Of a stretch of DNA of 42,163 bases, positions 8,283 through 16,845 are shown one piece after another (position 1 is the first letter of the stretch; each line of letters starts with the position of its first letter). Below the pieces are notes generated by a model. The model saw nothing but the letters and a program-made list of their open reading frames with translations, was not told the DNA's origin and searched no databases. This DNA comes from CAZAFM01 sp964484395 (GTDB lineage: Bacteria > Campylobacterota > Campylobacteria > Campylobacterales > CAZAFM01), in NCBI GenBank assembly GCA_964484395.1, contig CAZAFM010000002.1, positions 1 to 42,163 on the forward strand, in the 5' to 3' direction. Position numbers and translations under genes: made by a program.

Positions 8283-9163
8283 CGGTTAAGCAGGTCTTTT
8301 AGACTCTTTTGTGGATTTTTACCTTCTATGATTTCAAAGACCTCATTAGCTATAGGGGTATAGAGTGAGTGTTTTTTAGCTAGCTCTACAACTGCCTTAG
8401 TGGTATAAACCCCTTCAGCCACCTCCCCTAGGCTTTTTAGTATGTCATCTAAAGATGTGCTTTTAGCTAGCATAAGCCCAACTCTAAAGTTTCTTGATAG
8501 GTCTGAGTTAGCCGTCAAAAAGAGGTCTCCTGAGCCACTAAGTCCTAAAAAAGTCTCAGCCCTTCCACCAAAAAACTCTCCAAACCTAGCTATCTCAACT
8601 AGCCCCCTAGAAGTAAGTGCAGCTCTTGCATTTAGCCCAAGCCTAAGCCCCTCACATATTCCAGATGCAATTGCTATGATGTTTTTGTAAGCACCTGCTA
8701 TCTCACCACCAGTTATATCATCACTAAAGTAGGGTTTGATAAAAGGTGGGAATGATTTTGCAAAATCTTCTGACTTCTGTCTGTTTTTGGAAAAAATAGT
8801 TAGAGCTGTTGGTAGTCCTCTTTCAACCTCTTTTGCAAAAGAGGGTCCACTTAAAAAAGCAAGCCTCTCTTCATCAATTACTCTTCTTGCTATTACATCT
8901 AAAAACTCAAGAGTAGTAGAGTCTATTCCTTTGGAGGCTATGACAAAAAACACATCTCTATTTTTGCAGTTTTCTAACCACTCTCTTAACACTTGTGCAG
9001 ATATAGCAACTATGACTACCTCTGCATTAAAAGCCTCTTTAAGCTCTACTTGATTAAACCCATCTAGCTCTCTTCTACTTGTGATGGTTGTTTGGTTTGT
9101 GATAGAAAAAGCCTTGTATAAAGCTCTCCCCCAAGCCCCACCTCCAATAATAGCTATCTTCAC
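8279..9163 (-). CDS. gpsA: NAD(P)+ glycerol-3-phosphate dehydrogenase
   Basis: 294 residues. Reduces dihydroxyacetone phosphate to sn-glycerol-3-phosphate, the backbone for phospholipids. The Rossmann loop GGGAWGRAL is at residues 7-15, the LSGPSFAKE block follows near 104-112, and the catalytic Lys is Lys160 in GAYKNIIAIA. LGLSGSGDLFLT and the C-terminal SRNFRVG segment also fit. It is somewhat shorter than E. coli GpsA (339). It overlaps gatB by four bases upstream and pldA by four bases downstream, so the three are translated from one message. Together with plsX and fabH on the other strand it makes this a phospholipid-supply neighbourhood. Confidence 0.95.
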   Translation of the reverse strand: MKIAIIGGGAWGRALYKAFSITNQTTITSRRELDGFNQVELKEAFNAEVVIVAISAQVLREWLENCKNRDVFFVIASKGIDSTTLEFLDVIARRVIDEERLAFLSGPSFAKEVERGLPTALTIFSKNRQKSEDFAKSFPPFIKPYFSDDITGGEIAGAYKNIIAIASGICEGLRLGLNARAALTSRGLVEIARFGEFFGGRAETFLGLSGSGDLFLTANSDLSRNFRVGLMLAKSTSLDDILKSLGEVAEGVYTTKAVVELAKKHSLYTPIANEVFEIIEGKNPQKSLKDLLNR

Positions 9164-10581
9164 TCTGCTAGCTTATCTTTTAGTAAGGCATTTACTGCTT
9201 GCGGATTTGCACCTTTTAGGTTTTTCATGACTTGTCCTACAAAAAATCCTATAAGCTTATCTTTTCCTGCTCTATACTGCTCTACTTGAGCTGGGTTTGC
9301 AGCTACTACTTCATCTATTATTTTAAGAATTGCAGAGTCATCATTTACCTGCTTTAGTCCTAGTTTCTCTATTGCTTCATCTACCTCTATATCCTCACTA
9401 AAGAGGTGATCTAGTATCTCTTTTGCACCTTTTCCGCTGATGGTTTTATCATCTATTCTTGCAACTATGGTTGAAAGTTTTTTAGGGGTGATAGGACACT
9501 CAGTAAGGCTCATTCCATTTTTAAGCCTACCAAAAAGCTCCACACATAGCCAGTTAGCTGCATTTTGAGGTTTGATTTTCTCTTCTAGCATCTCTTCAAA
9601 AAAGAGTGCGCTTTCTACTTCATTAGTAATCGTAATAGCATCATCCTCTTTTATGCCAAGTGCTACGAATCTCTCTCTTTTACTATCTGGAAGTTCTGGG
9701 ATGTTTTGGGCTTCTTCTAGTAGTTTAGTAGGTATCTCTACAGGAAGAAGGTCTGGGTCTGGGAAGTAGCGATAGTCACTACTCTCTTCTTTGCTTCTCA
9801 TAGACTTGGTAATCCCCCTATCCGTATCAAAAAGCCTAGTCTCTTGAACAACCTCTTGTTCATACACTCCTCTCTCCCAAGCCTCTATCTGTCTTTCTAC
9901 CTCGTAGTTTATGGCTTTTTGGATAAATCTAAAACTATTTAGGTTCTTAATCTCAACTCTAGTGTATAGCTTCTCATCACCTTTTGGACGGATAGATATA
10001 TTTGCATCACATCTAAAAGAGCCTTCTTGCATATTTGCATCTGAAATATCTAGATATCTAACTATCGCATGAAGTTTCTTTAGATATGCAGTTGCCTCTT
10101 CAGGGCTTCTTAAATCTGGCTCACTTACTATCTCTAAGAGTGGAGTTCCGGCTCTATTTAGGTCTACATGACTTACATCTTCATGGTGGATGTTTTTACC
10201 AGCATCTTCTTCTAGGTGCGCTCTTGTGATACCTACTCTTTTATGCTCTCCACTCCCTAGGTCAATGATTAAGTGACCATCACTAACTATAGGTATCTCA
10301 AACTGTGATATTTGATATGCCTTTGGAAGGTCTGGGTAGAAGTAGTTTTTTCTTGCAAAGATTGAGTTTTGATTGACTTTAGCATCAACTGCATATCCAA
10401 ATGAGGCTGCTTTTTTAACCACCTCTTTGTTTAGCACAGGCAGAGCACCAGGAAGTGCTAGGCAGGTTGGGCATACATTTTTGTTTGGCTCTTCTCCAAA
10501 GCTTGTTGCACATGAACAAAAAATCTTTGTTTTTGTATTTAACTGGGCGTGAACCTCTAGCCCTATAACTGTTTCAAACAT
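9160..10581 (-). CDS. gatB: Aspartyl/glutamyl-tRNA amidotransferase subunit B
   Basis: 473 residues, the expected length. GatB is the kinase/transferase subunit of GatCAB, which turns Glu-tRNA(Gln) and Asp-tRNA(Asn) into the amidated forms; Campylobacterota rely on it. The N-terminal FETVIGLEVHAQLNTKTKIF, the Cys-rich zinc region (CSCATSF and CPTCLALPGALP), and DLNRAGTPLLEIVSEPD are family hallmarks; the last 130 residues form the YqeY-like tail. The ATG lies 141 bases from the divergent flgE start, with a GAGGAA ribosome site. No GatA or GatC gene is in the window. Confidence 0.97.
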   Translation of the reverse strand: MFETVIGLEVHAQLNTKTKIFCSCATSFGEEPNKNVCPTCLALPGALPVLNKEVVKKAASFGYAVDAKVNQNSIFARKNYFYPDLPKAYQISQFEIPIVSDGHLIIDLGSGEHKRVGITRAHLEEDAGKNIHHEDVSHVDLNRAGTPLLEIVSEPDLRSPEEATAYLKKLHAIVRYLDISDANMQEGSFRCDANISIRPKGDEKLYTRVEIKNLNSFRFIQKAINYEVERQIEAWERGVYEQEVVQETRLFDTDRGITKSMRSKEESSDYRYFPDPDLLPVEIPTKLLEEAQNIPELPDSKRERFVALGIKEDDAITITNEVESALFFEEMLEEKIKPQNAANWLCVELFGRLKNGMSLTECPITPKKLSTIVARIDDKTISGKGAKEILDHLFSEDIEVDEAIEKLGLKQVNDDSAILKIIDEVVAANPAQVEQYRAGKDKLIGFFVGQVMKNLKGANPQAVNALLKDKLAE

Positions 10582-10669
10582 TGTTTATTCCTCTCTATTA
10601 AGCCGTTATTTTTGTTTTTATTTTAGCTAAATTTTAAGAAAAGTTTCCTAAACCCAAAACTCGCAGAGA

Positions 10670-10685
10670 TGGAACAATAGTTGCT
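10670..10685 (+). promoter_or_regulatory. Sigma-54 (RpoN) promoter of flgE
   Basis: TGGAACAATAGTTGCT: GG at 10671-10672 and GC at 10683-10684 with exactly ten bases between, close to the -24/-12 consensus (TGGCAC, five bases, TTGCW). It lies 38 bases before the flgE ATG in the divergent gatB-flgE gap. RpoN control of hook and rod genes is established in Campylobacter and Helicobacter. Confidence 0.85.
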
Positions 10686-10722
10686 TTTTAACTTGCAATG
10701 AAATTAGATTAAAGGATCGAAA

Positions 10723-12894
10723 ATGTTAAAGTCACTATGGTCCGGTGTCAGCGGTATGCAGGCACACCAAATAGCACTTGATGTAGAAGGTAATAACATC
10801 TCAAATGTTAATACAACAGGTTTTAAGTACTCTAGAGCAAACTTTGCAGATATGCTTTCACAAACAAAACGAATAGCAACATCTCCGCAATCAAGCAGAG
10901 GTGGTCAAAACGAGCTAGCAATTGGACTAGGAACACAGATAAACTCAACTCAGAAGATATTCCTCCAAGGCTCAATACAATCAACTGATAAAAACACAGA
11001 TATGGCAATCCAAGGAGATGGGTTTTTTATGGTGAGTGCAGATGCTGGGAGCACATATAGATATACTAGGTCAGGGGATTTTACCTTTGATGCTAATGGA
11101 AATCTTGTAGATAATAATGGTTATGTGGTTCAAGGCTGGCTAAAAGAGATAAGTTCTGATAGTGATGCTTGTGAGGGTGAAGATTTGTTTACTAAAGTAG
11201 ATAGCTCAGGTCCTACACAAAACATACAGATAGACCCAGGGCTAACCCTGCCTGCCAAATCTACTGGAGAGATACAGCTAAAAGCTAACCTAACCTCTGG
11301 GGATACTGTAGAGCAGATGGAGTGTATATATGAACTAGATTCAAGTGCATCAACATCAGCAGATGGAAGTAATATGAGGTATGATAGTAATGGTGAGCCA
11401 ACTCAGTTAGCAGAGGACTTTGGAGTTCTTTTTAATGATGATGGAGAGGCTTTTAATCTAACAGCAGGTCAGGGTATATGGATGAGCTATAACACAGCTC
11501 AAGTAACTGCTGCAAATCCAGTCGCAGCTGGTGACCCTGGTCCTGGAACTATTACTTTTGAACTGAGTGATGGTTCAAATTATGATATAAACTACAACCT
11601 AAGTGATGCTACAGCTACTGCTACAGATAATGCAAATACCATAGCAACAGCTATAAACCAAAGATCAGAGCATACTGGTATAGAGGCAGTTGTAACTGGA
11701 GCTGGTAGCGATACGCTTCAACTTATAAACTACAATGATGATACTATAGGTAAATCAAAAAATATTAGAGTTGAACCTGGTGCAACAGCTTCATCAGGCT
11801 TCGATGCTGCTGGGCAAGAAGACATTACAGCATATAGGTACAATTATACAGATGCTCCAAATGCAGACTCTGCAAGTGGACAGTTTAAGACTACTGAGGA
11901 TTTAAGAGCTCTAGTTCAACAAGATGCAAATATAGAAAAGAGCGGAACTTATGTAGAATCAGCAGCCTCTGTTCAGGTTACTGTAAATGATGCAGGTAGA
12001 TTTGAGATAAAAAACCAAGATGATGGTGATACTAGTGCTGATTCTCTAAGGTTAGCAGTGACTGCTTATAGTGATACCAATGTTAGTGCAAATACTAGGT
12101 TTACAAGTACATTTGCTGCTCTGAATGCTTCACTAAGTGAGGACTCATTTTTGACAACCACGGCTATAAATGCAGCTAGCCATTATACTAGTATAGAGGT
12201 GTTTGACTCACTTGGGTCTAAGCATGTTATGGAGTTTGAGTTTAGGAAAACAGGAAGCTCTGAGTGGAGCTGGAGGTCAGTAGTTCCAGAGCCCGGAGTA
12301 ATCACAGGACATCCAGATACTAAAAACAATGTTTATGAAAACGGGACTGTGACATTTAACAATGATGGATCACTAAGAGGCTTTAATCCGCCAACACTTC
12401 AGTATGACCCACAAAATGGCTCCAAGGCTCCTCAGCTTATACGGCTTGAGTGGGGAACTAGTGGAAAGTATGATGGCTTGACAAGTGTTGATATGCCCTC
12501 ATCAACTGAGAATATAAAACAGAATGGATTTGGTGCAGGTGATTTATTGCAGATAAGAACTGATGCTACAGGGACGCTTCTTGGAAGTTTTAGTAATGGT
12601 AAAACAGTGGGGCTTGCTCAAGTTGCAATGGCAAAGTTTGCTAATAATGCTGGACTTCAGAGTGAAGGAAATAACCACTTCTCTCAATCAGCCAATAGTG
12701 GTGATCCAATAGTAGGAGAAGCAGCAACTAGCGGTAGAGGCGAGATAGCAGCAGCAAGTCTTGAGATGAGTAATGTTGACCTATCACGAAGTCTAACACA
12801 ACTAATAGTTGTCCAAAGAGGTTTTCAAGCAAACTCTAAAACAGTAACCACTTCAGATCAAGTATTAAACACCTTGCTAGGTCTAAAACAGTAA
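10723..12894 (+). CDS. flgE: Flagellar hook protein FlgE
   Basis: 723-residue structural protein that polymerises into the flagellar hook outside the cell. The N-terminal rod/hook domain (MLKSLWSGVSGMQAHQIALD, then NNISNVNTTGFKYSRANF) and the C-terminal helix (LTQLIVVQRGFQANSKTV) are diagnostic. The AIQGDGFFMV segment near residue 95 is shared by hook and rod proteins. The large middle part (about 150-600) is rich in Asp, Ser, Thr and Ala, as in the surface-exposed variable domains of Campylobacterota hooks, which are much longer than the 402 residues of the Salmonella protein. No signal peptide is present, as expected for flagellar type III export. An AAAGGA ribosome site precedes the ATG, and a sigma-54 promoter lies just upstream. 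Confidence 0.95.
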   Translation: MLKSLWSGVSGMQAHQIALDVEGNNISNVNTTGFKYSRANFADMLSQTKRIATSPQSSRGGQNELAIGLGTQINSTQKIFLQGSIQSTDKNTDMAIQGDGFFMVSADAGSTYRYTRSGDFTFDANGNLVDNNGYVVQGWLKEISSDSDACEGEDLFTKVDSSGPTQNIQIDPGLTLPAKSTGEIQLKANLTSGDTVEQMECIYELDSSASTSADGSNMRYDSNGEPTQLAEDFGVLFNDDGEAFNLTAGQGIWMSYNTAQVTAANPVAAGDPGPGTITFELSDGSNYDINYNLSDATATATDNANTIATAINQRSEHTGIEAVVTGAGSDTLQLINYNDDTIGKSKNIRVEPGATASSGFDAAGQEDITAYRYNYTDAPNADSASGQFKTTEDLRALVQQDANIEKSGTYVESAASVQVTVNDAGRFEIKNQDDGDTSADSLRLAVTAYSDTNVSANTRFTSTFAALNASLSEDSFLTTTAINAASHYTSIEVFDSLGSKHVMEFEFRKTGSSEWSWRSVVPEPGVITGHPDTKNNVYENGTVTFNNDGSLRGFNPPTLQYDPQNGSKAPQLIRLEWGTSGKYDGLTSVDMPSSTENIKQNGFGAGDLLQIRTDATGTLLGSFSNGKTVGLAQVAMAKFANNAGLQSEGNNHFSQSANSGDPIVGEAATSGRGEIAAASLEMSNVDLSRSLTQLIVVQRGFQANSKTVTTSDQVLNTLLGLKQ

Positions 12895-12900
12895 TAGCTG

Positions 12901-14859
12901 ATGGACTTTCTGCAAGTCATTGAAAATGGAACTTGTGAGGAGTGTGAAAGAGCTCTAGCAAAACGCCTAGAGCTTAACTCCTCTTTTTTCAAAAAACACT
13001 ACAAAAAAGTTTACCCCCTTCTAACAAGAGAGCCATCAAACTACCAACTATATGTAGGTGAAGATGGTATTAACATCTACAACCTAGTAAACAAGAACTT
13101 TGTCTACCCTAAAAAAGAAGGGAAACACACATTTGTAGATATATCAAAGCAGTTTGCCACAAATCCTCTAAACAATCCTCTATGGAGACTTTCAAACAAT
13201 GACATCTACATAAACAAGATGGAGATAGAGAAGTTTGAGCAAAGTGGTGCTATACAAAATAGAGTAGTTGAGATGGGGTTAAGAAATGAAGACCTTCATA
13301 AAGGAATCTTACATCTTCCTTCAAATATGCTTCCAGTAACCTCTCTATTTGGGCTAGGAGGTGGGCTTTATTTAGAGTATCTACAAAACTCATTTGAGTA
13401 TATTCACTCACTTCTTGTTTTTGAAGAGAGTTATGATTTTTTTCGTATATCGTGCTGTTTTGTTGACTATCCTGCACTATTTAAGAGAATGGGGAGTGAA
13501 TCTCTCTATTTTTTTGTTGAGGATATCATTGATAGGAAGCTTATAAAAAGCTTTTTTACAAAAAGGCGTTTAACATCTAATTATATAAGACTTGAGCTTA
13601 CTCTATATAGCACTCCTAAGATAGAAGAGGTAAAAAAAATAGTTAGACTTGAGCAGTACTCAAACTCAAGAGGTTGGGGAACATATGAAGATGAGATGAT
13701 AGGTGTTAGAAACTCAAAAAGAAATATGAGTATTAAAGATGGAAAACTAAAATATCCAACACTTGCACATCCAAAAAAGCTAAACTACCCTATATGTGTT
13801 GTAGGAAATGGTCCAAGCCTTGATGATCTTATACCTTTTTTACAAAAAAACAAAAACAGTATGATAATTATCTCTTGTGGAACAGCCCTAAAACCTTTAC
13901 GAAACAATGGAATAAAACCAGACTTTCAGCTTGAGATTGAGAGGCTTCCTTTTTTAAAAAAGATATTAGAAGATTCTGAAATTGAAGATATTCCAATTAT
14001 TGGAGCAAATATAGTTGATAGCTCTACTCTTGAAGCTTCAAAAGAGGCTTATGTGTTTATGCGAGGCTCTTCTGCTCCTACCTATCTTAAAAAACCAAAA
14101 TTCACTCTTGAGCATAGCTATCCATTTGTAGGAAATGCTGGACTTGCTTTTGCTTTGGAGTTTGCTTCTTCAATCTATTTAGTTGGGCTAGATATGGGGT
14201 ATAAAAAGGGTAGAAGCAAACATGCAAAAAACTCATTTTATGGGGATGAGGACAACTTACTTCCAAAAGACGCTGTAGAGACTAAAGGAAACTTTAGTGA
14301 TGATATATACTCAACTCCACTCTTCTCTCTATCAAGAGAGATGGCAGAACTAGCCATTATGCTATCAAAGAACAAAAATGTATACAACCTAAGTGATGGG
14401 GCGTATATAAAGGGAGCTAAACCACAAAAAGAGTTATTAACTCTAAAAAAAATAGATAAAGAAGCTGCAGTTAAAAAACTAAAGAGCTCTTTTAGTAATG
14501 ATAGAAATATGGTAAAAGAGATAGAAGAGGAGTTTGAAAAGAAGAGCTTTAAAGAGTATAGAGAGGGGCTTTTTAAAATACTAAATAGACCTATAAATAG
14601 TAAAAGGGAGCTCTATATAGTTCTAGATGATGCATATACTTTTATAGAGAATTATAAAGCTAAAAACAGAGCTTTTGGGATACTTCTAAATGGTAGTACA
14701 AACCACATACTTTTGAGTATTTTTGTAGTTCTTATGCATATTAAAAGAGATGATATAGGATTTATCTATTCAAGACTTATTAAGATTTTTGAGGATGGAT
14801 TTGAACTTTTTGAGTCAAAATACTTTTTTTCCTCTATGTTTGCAAAAATGGAACAGTAA
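12901..14859 (+). CDS. Motility-associated factor (Maf) family glycosyltransferase
   Basis: 652-residue protein of the Maf/DUF115 type. In Campylobacter and Helicobacter, Maf proteins attach pseudaminic or legionaminic acid to flagellin before export. The core is visible: CVVGNGPSLDDLIPFL (Val301-Gly-Asn-Gly-Pro-Ser306), ISCGTALKPLRNNGIKPD, a VGNAGLAFALEFAS helix and VGLDMGYKKG. The flanking N- and C-terminal regions are helical and Lys/Glu rich. It starts six bases after flgE, past two tandem stop codons and without a good ribosome site, so it is likely co-transcribed with the hook gene. The last four codons contain the sigma-54 promoter of the next gene. Which sugar and which flagellin are not shown here; no flagellin gene is in the window. 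Confidence 0.85.
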   Translation: MDFLQVIENGTCEECERALAKRLELNSSFFKKHYKKVYPLLTREPSNYQLYVGEDGINIYNLVNKNFVYPKKEGKHTFVDISKQFATNPLNNPLWRLSNNDIYINKMEIEKFEQSGAIQNRVVEMGLRNEDLHKGILHLPSNMLPVTSLFGLGGGLYLEYLQNSFEYIHSLLVFEESYDFFRISCCFVDYPALFKRMGSESLYFFVEDIIDRKLIKSFFTKRRLTSNYIRLELTLYSTPKIEEVKKIVRLEQYSNSRGWGTYEDEMIGVRNSKRNMSIKDGKLKYPTLAHPKKLNYPICVVGNGPSLDDLIPFLQKNKNSMIIISCGTALKPLRNNGIKPDFQLEIERLPFLKKILEDSEIEDIPIIGANIVDSSTLEASKEAYVFMRGSSAPTYLKKPKFTLEHSYPFVGNAGLAFALEFASSIYLVGLDMGYKKGRSKHAKNSFYGDEDNLLPKDAVETKGNFSDDIYSTPLFSLSREMAELAIMLSKNKNVYNLSDGAYIKGAKPQKELLTLKKIDKEAAVKKLKSSFSNDRNMVKEIEEEFEKKSFKEYREGLFKILNRPINSKRELYIVLDDAYTFIENYKAKNRAFGILLNGSTNHILLSIFVVLMHIKRDDIGFIYSRLIKIFEDGFELFESKYFFSSMFAKMEQ

Positions 14860-14864
14860 TTGCT
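14849..14864 (+). promoter_or_regulatory. Sigma-54 promoter inside the 3' end of the Maf gene
   Basis: TGGAACAGTAATTGCT: GG at 14850-14851 and GC at 14862-14863, ten bases apart. The stop codon of the Maf gene (TAA, 14857-14859) lies between the two elements. It is 31 bases before the ATG of the FlgP-like lipoprotein and differs at only two positions from the flgE promoter box. Confidence 0.82.
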
Positions 14865-14894
14865 GAACTTAAGAAAATACTCAAAGGATAGAGA

Positions 14895-15407
14895 ATGAGA
14901 AATGGATTTTTTGCACTTGCTCTTGCAGGAATGATGGTTTCAGGATGTGCACATCAAAAGCAGTCAAATATGGATGCCTCTCAATCACCCGCTCAGCCAC
15001 AAGCACCACAACATGCACCAGGGGATGAGATAAATGTGGCACCAGGTGTTATACCTAATGCTCCTATTTTAAATGAAGCTCAGATGATTGAAATCACTGC
15101 AGTAGGTATGGGAGTAGCTCCAGAGTCTACTATCTCACCAGCTCAAGCTTTAGCACTAGCTAAAAGAGCAGCAATTGTTGATGGCTACAGACAACTAGGT
15201 GAAAAAATGTATGGTATTAAAGTAAATGCTAAAGAGACAGTAAAAGATATGATTATGAGAAACTCAGTTGTTAGAACCAGAGTTTTTGCAGTAATCAAAA
15301 ATGCAGAAGTTATAGAGACAGCTTTTAAAGATGGACTTTGTCAAGTTCAGATGGAGCTAAAGCTAGATGCTGAAAGATGGAGATATATTCTAACTGGTAG
15401 AAAATAA
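14895..15407 (+). CDS. flgP: FlgP/LPP20-like flagellar lipoprotein
   Basis: 170-residue outer-membrane lipoprotein. A signal peptide ends in the lipobox VSGC with the lipidated Cys at about position 18. A Pro/Gln/Ala-rich linker follows, then the LPP20 domain (about residues 65-165) with ITAVGMGVAPEST, AQALALAKRAAIVDGYRQLGE and MELKLDAERW. C. jejuni FlgP is nearly the same length and has the same kind of domain; there it builds the large basal disk under the outer membrane that gives the motor high torque. The sigma-54 promoter directly upstream and the adjoining hook and Maf genes support a flagellar role. The family also contains non-flagellar LPP20 proteins, so the symbol is a strong inference. 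Confidence 0.78.
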   Translation: MRNGFFALALAGMMVSGCAHQKQSNMDASQSPAQPQAPQHAPGDEINVAPGVIPNAPILNEAQMIEITAVGMGVAPESTISPAQALALAKRAAIVDGYRQLGEKMYGIKVNAKETVKDMIMRNSVVRTRVFAVIKNAEVIETAFKDGLCQVQMELKLDAERWRYILTGRK

Positions 15408-15408
15408 A

Positions 15409-15906
15409 TTGAACCATATTTTGTCCAAAACTCTACTTCTTGGGGTTTTGGGTCTTTTTTTTACTGCTTGTAGCCCTAAGATAACTACACTTGATTCAAC
15501 TTCATACTTTATGGTGATGAAAACAGAAACTATAAGGTTTGCAGATAGTGGCTTTATCAAAAAAACAGCAAATGATGGATACTACATAGAGCTTTTTAGT
15601 GCTGGAAATGCACTGTTTTGGCTTCTTTTAGAAGATGGTAAGGTGTGTAGTGAAGATGGATGCATAACGCAAAAAAACTTCATAGACAGTGAACTCTCAG
15701 AGTACTATCCAGAAAGCATCTTAAAAAATATCATCTCAAAAAAGCCTATTTTTGACTCTACAAATCTTATAAAAACTCCAAATGGCTTTAGACAAAAACT
15801 CAAAAAGAGAAGTAGCTATGATATTAACTATGAAGTAACTAAAAATAGTGTATATTTCAAAGATAATCTAAATGGAATACTTCTAAATTTTAAGGAGCTT
15901 CATTGA
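15409..15906 (+). CDS. Small lipoprotein of unknown function downstream of flgP
   Basis: 165 residues, not recognised. It begins at TTG one base after the flgP stop; no closer ATG keeps the signal peptide. The N-terminus is a lipoprotein signal: hydrophobic LLLGVLGLFFTAC with the lipobox FTAC and Cys at about 21. The mature part has mixed alpha/beta character, two further Cys (KVCSEDGCI) and many Lys. It is too short to be C. jejuni FlgQ (about 410 residues), the usual flgP partner. Its position behind a sigma-54-driven flgP-like gene suggests an outer-membrane role in the flagellar disk or its assembly; this is a position-based guess. The stop codon overlaps the TTG start of nfo. Confidence 0.7.
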   Translation: MNHILSKTLLLGVLGLFFTACSPKITTLDSTSYFMVMKTETIRFADSGFIKKTANDGYYIELFSAGNALFWLLLEDGKVCSEDGCITQKNFIDSELSEYYPESILKNIISKKPIFDSTNLIKTPNGFRQKLKKRSSYDINYEVTKNSVYFKDNLNGILLNFKELH

Positions 15907-16745
15907 AGTATGTAGGAGCACATGTAAGTGCAAGTGGTGGAGTTGAGAATACTCCACTTAGGGCTAAAAATATAGGGGCTAAAGCTTTTGCACTTTTTAG
16001 CAAAAATCAACGCCAATGGGGAGGTAAACCTTTAAGTGAAAAAAACATTGATGAGTTTAAAAAAAACATAAAAATAGCTGGTATAGAGCCAAAGCACATA
16101 CTTCCTCACGATAGCTACCTTATAAATCTAGGCCATCCAGATAAGCAGAAACTTCAAAAAAGTCGTGAGGCGTTTATAGATGAGGTGCAAAGATGTGAGC
16201 TTTTAGGGCTGGATAGGTTGAATTTTCATCCCGGAAGTCATCTAAGAGAGATGAGTGAGGATGATTGTATTAAGCTTGTAGCTGAGTCTATAAACCTAGC
16301 CTTGCAAAAAAGCAGGGGTGTGAGTATGGTTATAGAAAACACAGCAGGACAAGGTAGTAATATTGGCTATAGATTTGAGCATCTAGCCAAAATTATAGAG
16401 CTAAGTGATGATAAATCGCGCATGGGGGTATGTATAGATACCTGTCATATGTTCGTTGCAGGGTATGATATAAGAGATAGGGAGAGTTATGAAAAAAGCT
16501 TTTCTCTGTTTGATAGTGTAGTTGGGTTTGAGTATCTAAAAGGTATGCACTTAAATGACTCAAAAGTCCCCTTTGCCTCCAAAAAGGATCGTCACCATAG
16601 TATTGGGAAGGGTGAGATAGGGTGTGAGGCTTTTAAGCTCATAATGAATGACCCTAGAATGGATGATATACCCTTAATACTTGAAACCATAGATGACACT
16701 ATTTGGGATAAAGAGATAGAGATGCTCTATGGGTTTATAAGCTGA
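15903..16745 (+). CDS. nfo: Endonuclease IV
   Basis: 280-residue AP endonuclease of base-excision repair that cuts DNA 5' of abasic sites. All signature blocks of the TIM-barrel enzyme are seen: the start KYVGAHVSASGGVENTP, HILPHDSYLINLGHPD, LNFHPGSH, VIENTAGQGSNIGY, CIDTCHMFVAGYD, HLNDSK and DRHHSIGKGEIG, which hold the His, Glu and Asp ligands of the three zinc ions. The TTG start overlaps the preceding TGA stop, so its translation is tied to the lipoprotein gene. Being at the tail of a flagellar unit looks accidental. Confidence 0.95.
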   Translation: MKYVGAHVSASGGVENTPLRAKNIGAKAFALFSKNQRQWGGKPLSEKNIDEFKKNIKIAGIEPKHILPHDSYLINLGHPDKQKLQKSREAFIDEVQRCELLGLDRLNFHPGSHLREMSEDDCIKLVAESINLALQKSRGVSMVIENTAGQGSNIGYRFEHLAKIIELSDDKSRMGVCIDTCHMFVAGYDIRDRESYEKSFSLFDSVVGFEYLKGMHLNDSKVPFASKKDRHHSIGKGEIGCEAFKLIMNDPRMDDIPLILETIDDTIWDKEIEMLYGFIS

Positions 16746-16763
16746 CTTCATATACATAATGAT

Positions 16764-16781
16764 ACCAAATCTAGACTTGGT
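16764..16781. repeat. Imperfect palindrome between nfo and the AAA ATPase gene
   Basis: ACCAAATCTAGACTTGGT is a palindrome apart from one A/C pair. A second short stem, AGGTA-GTTT-TACCT, follows around 16791-16804. These could be the nfo transcript end or an operator for the gene starting at 16846; no T-run supports a strong terminator. Confidence 0.35.
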
Positions 16782-16814
16782 CGGTTTATAAGGTAGTTTT
16801 ACCTCTTTAGGTGA

Positions 16815-16820
16815 TATACT
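16815..16820 (+). promoter_or_regulatory. Candidate -10 box of the AAA ATPase gene
   Basis: TATACT, 25 bases before the TTG start at 16846, with an A-rich leader and an AAAGG ribosome site. Only the -10 box is recognisable. Confidence 0.4.
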
Positions 16821-16845
16821 TTACTCAAAAAAAGGTTATACTACT

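Noticed and set aside
12880..12900. A third sigma-54 box before the Maf gene (CAGTAATAGCTG resembles the downstream part)
   Set aside because: The GG element at the right distance is missing; the Maf gene is more simply co-transcribed with flgE.
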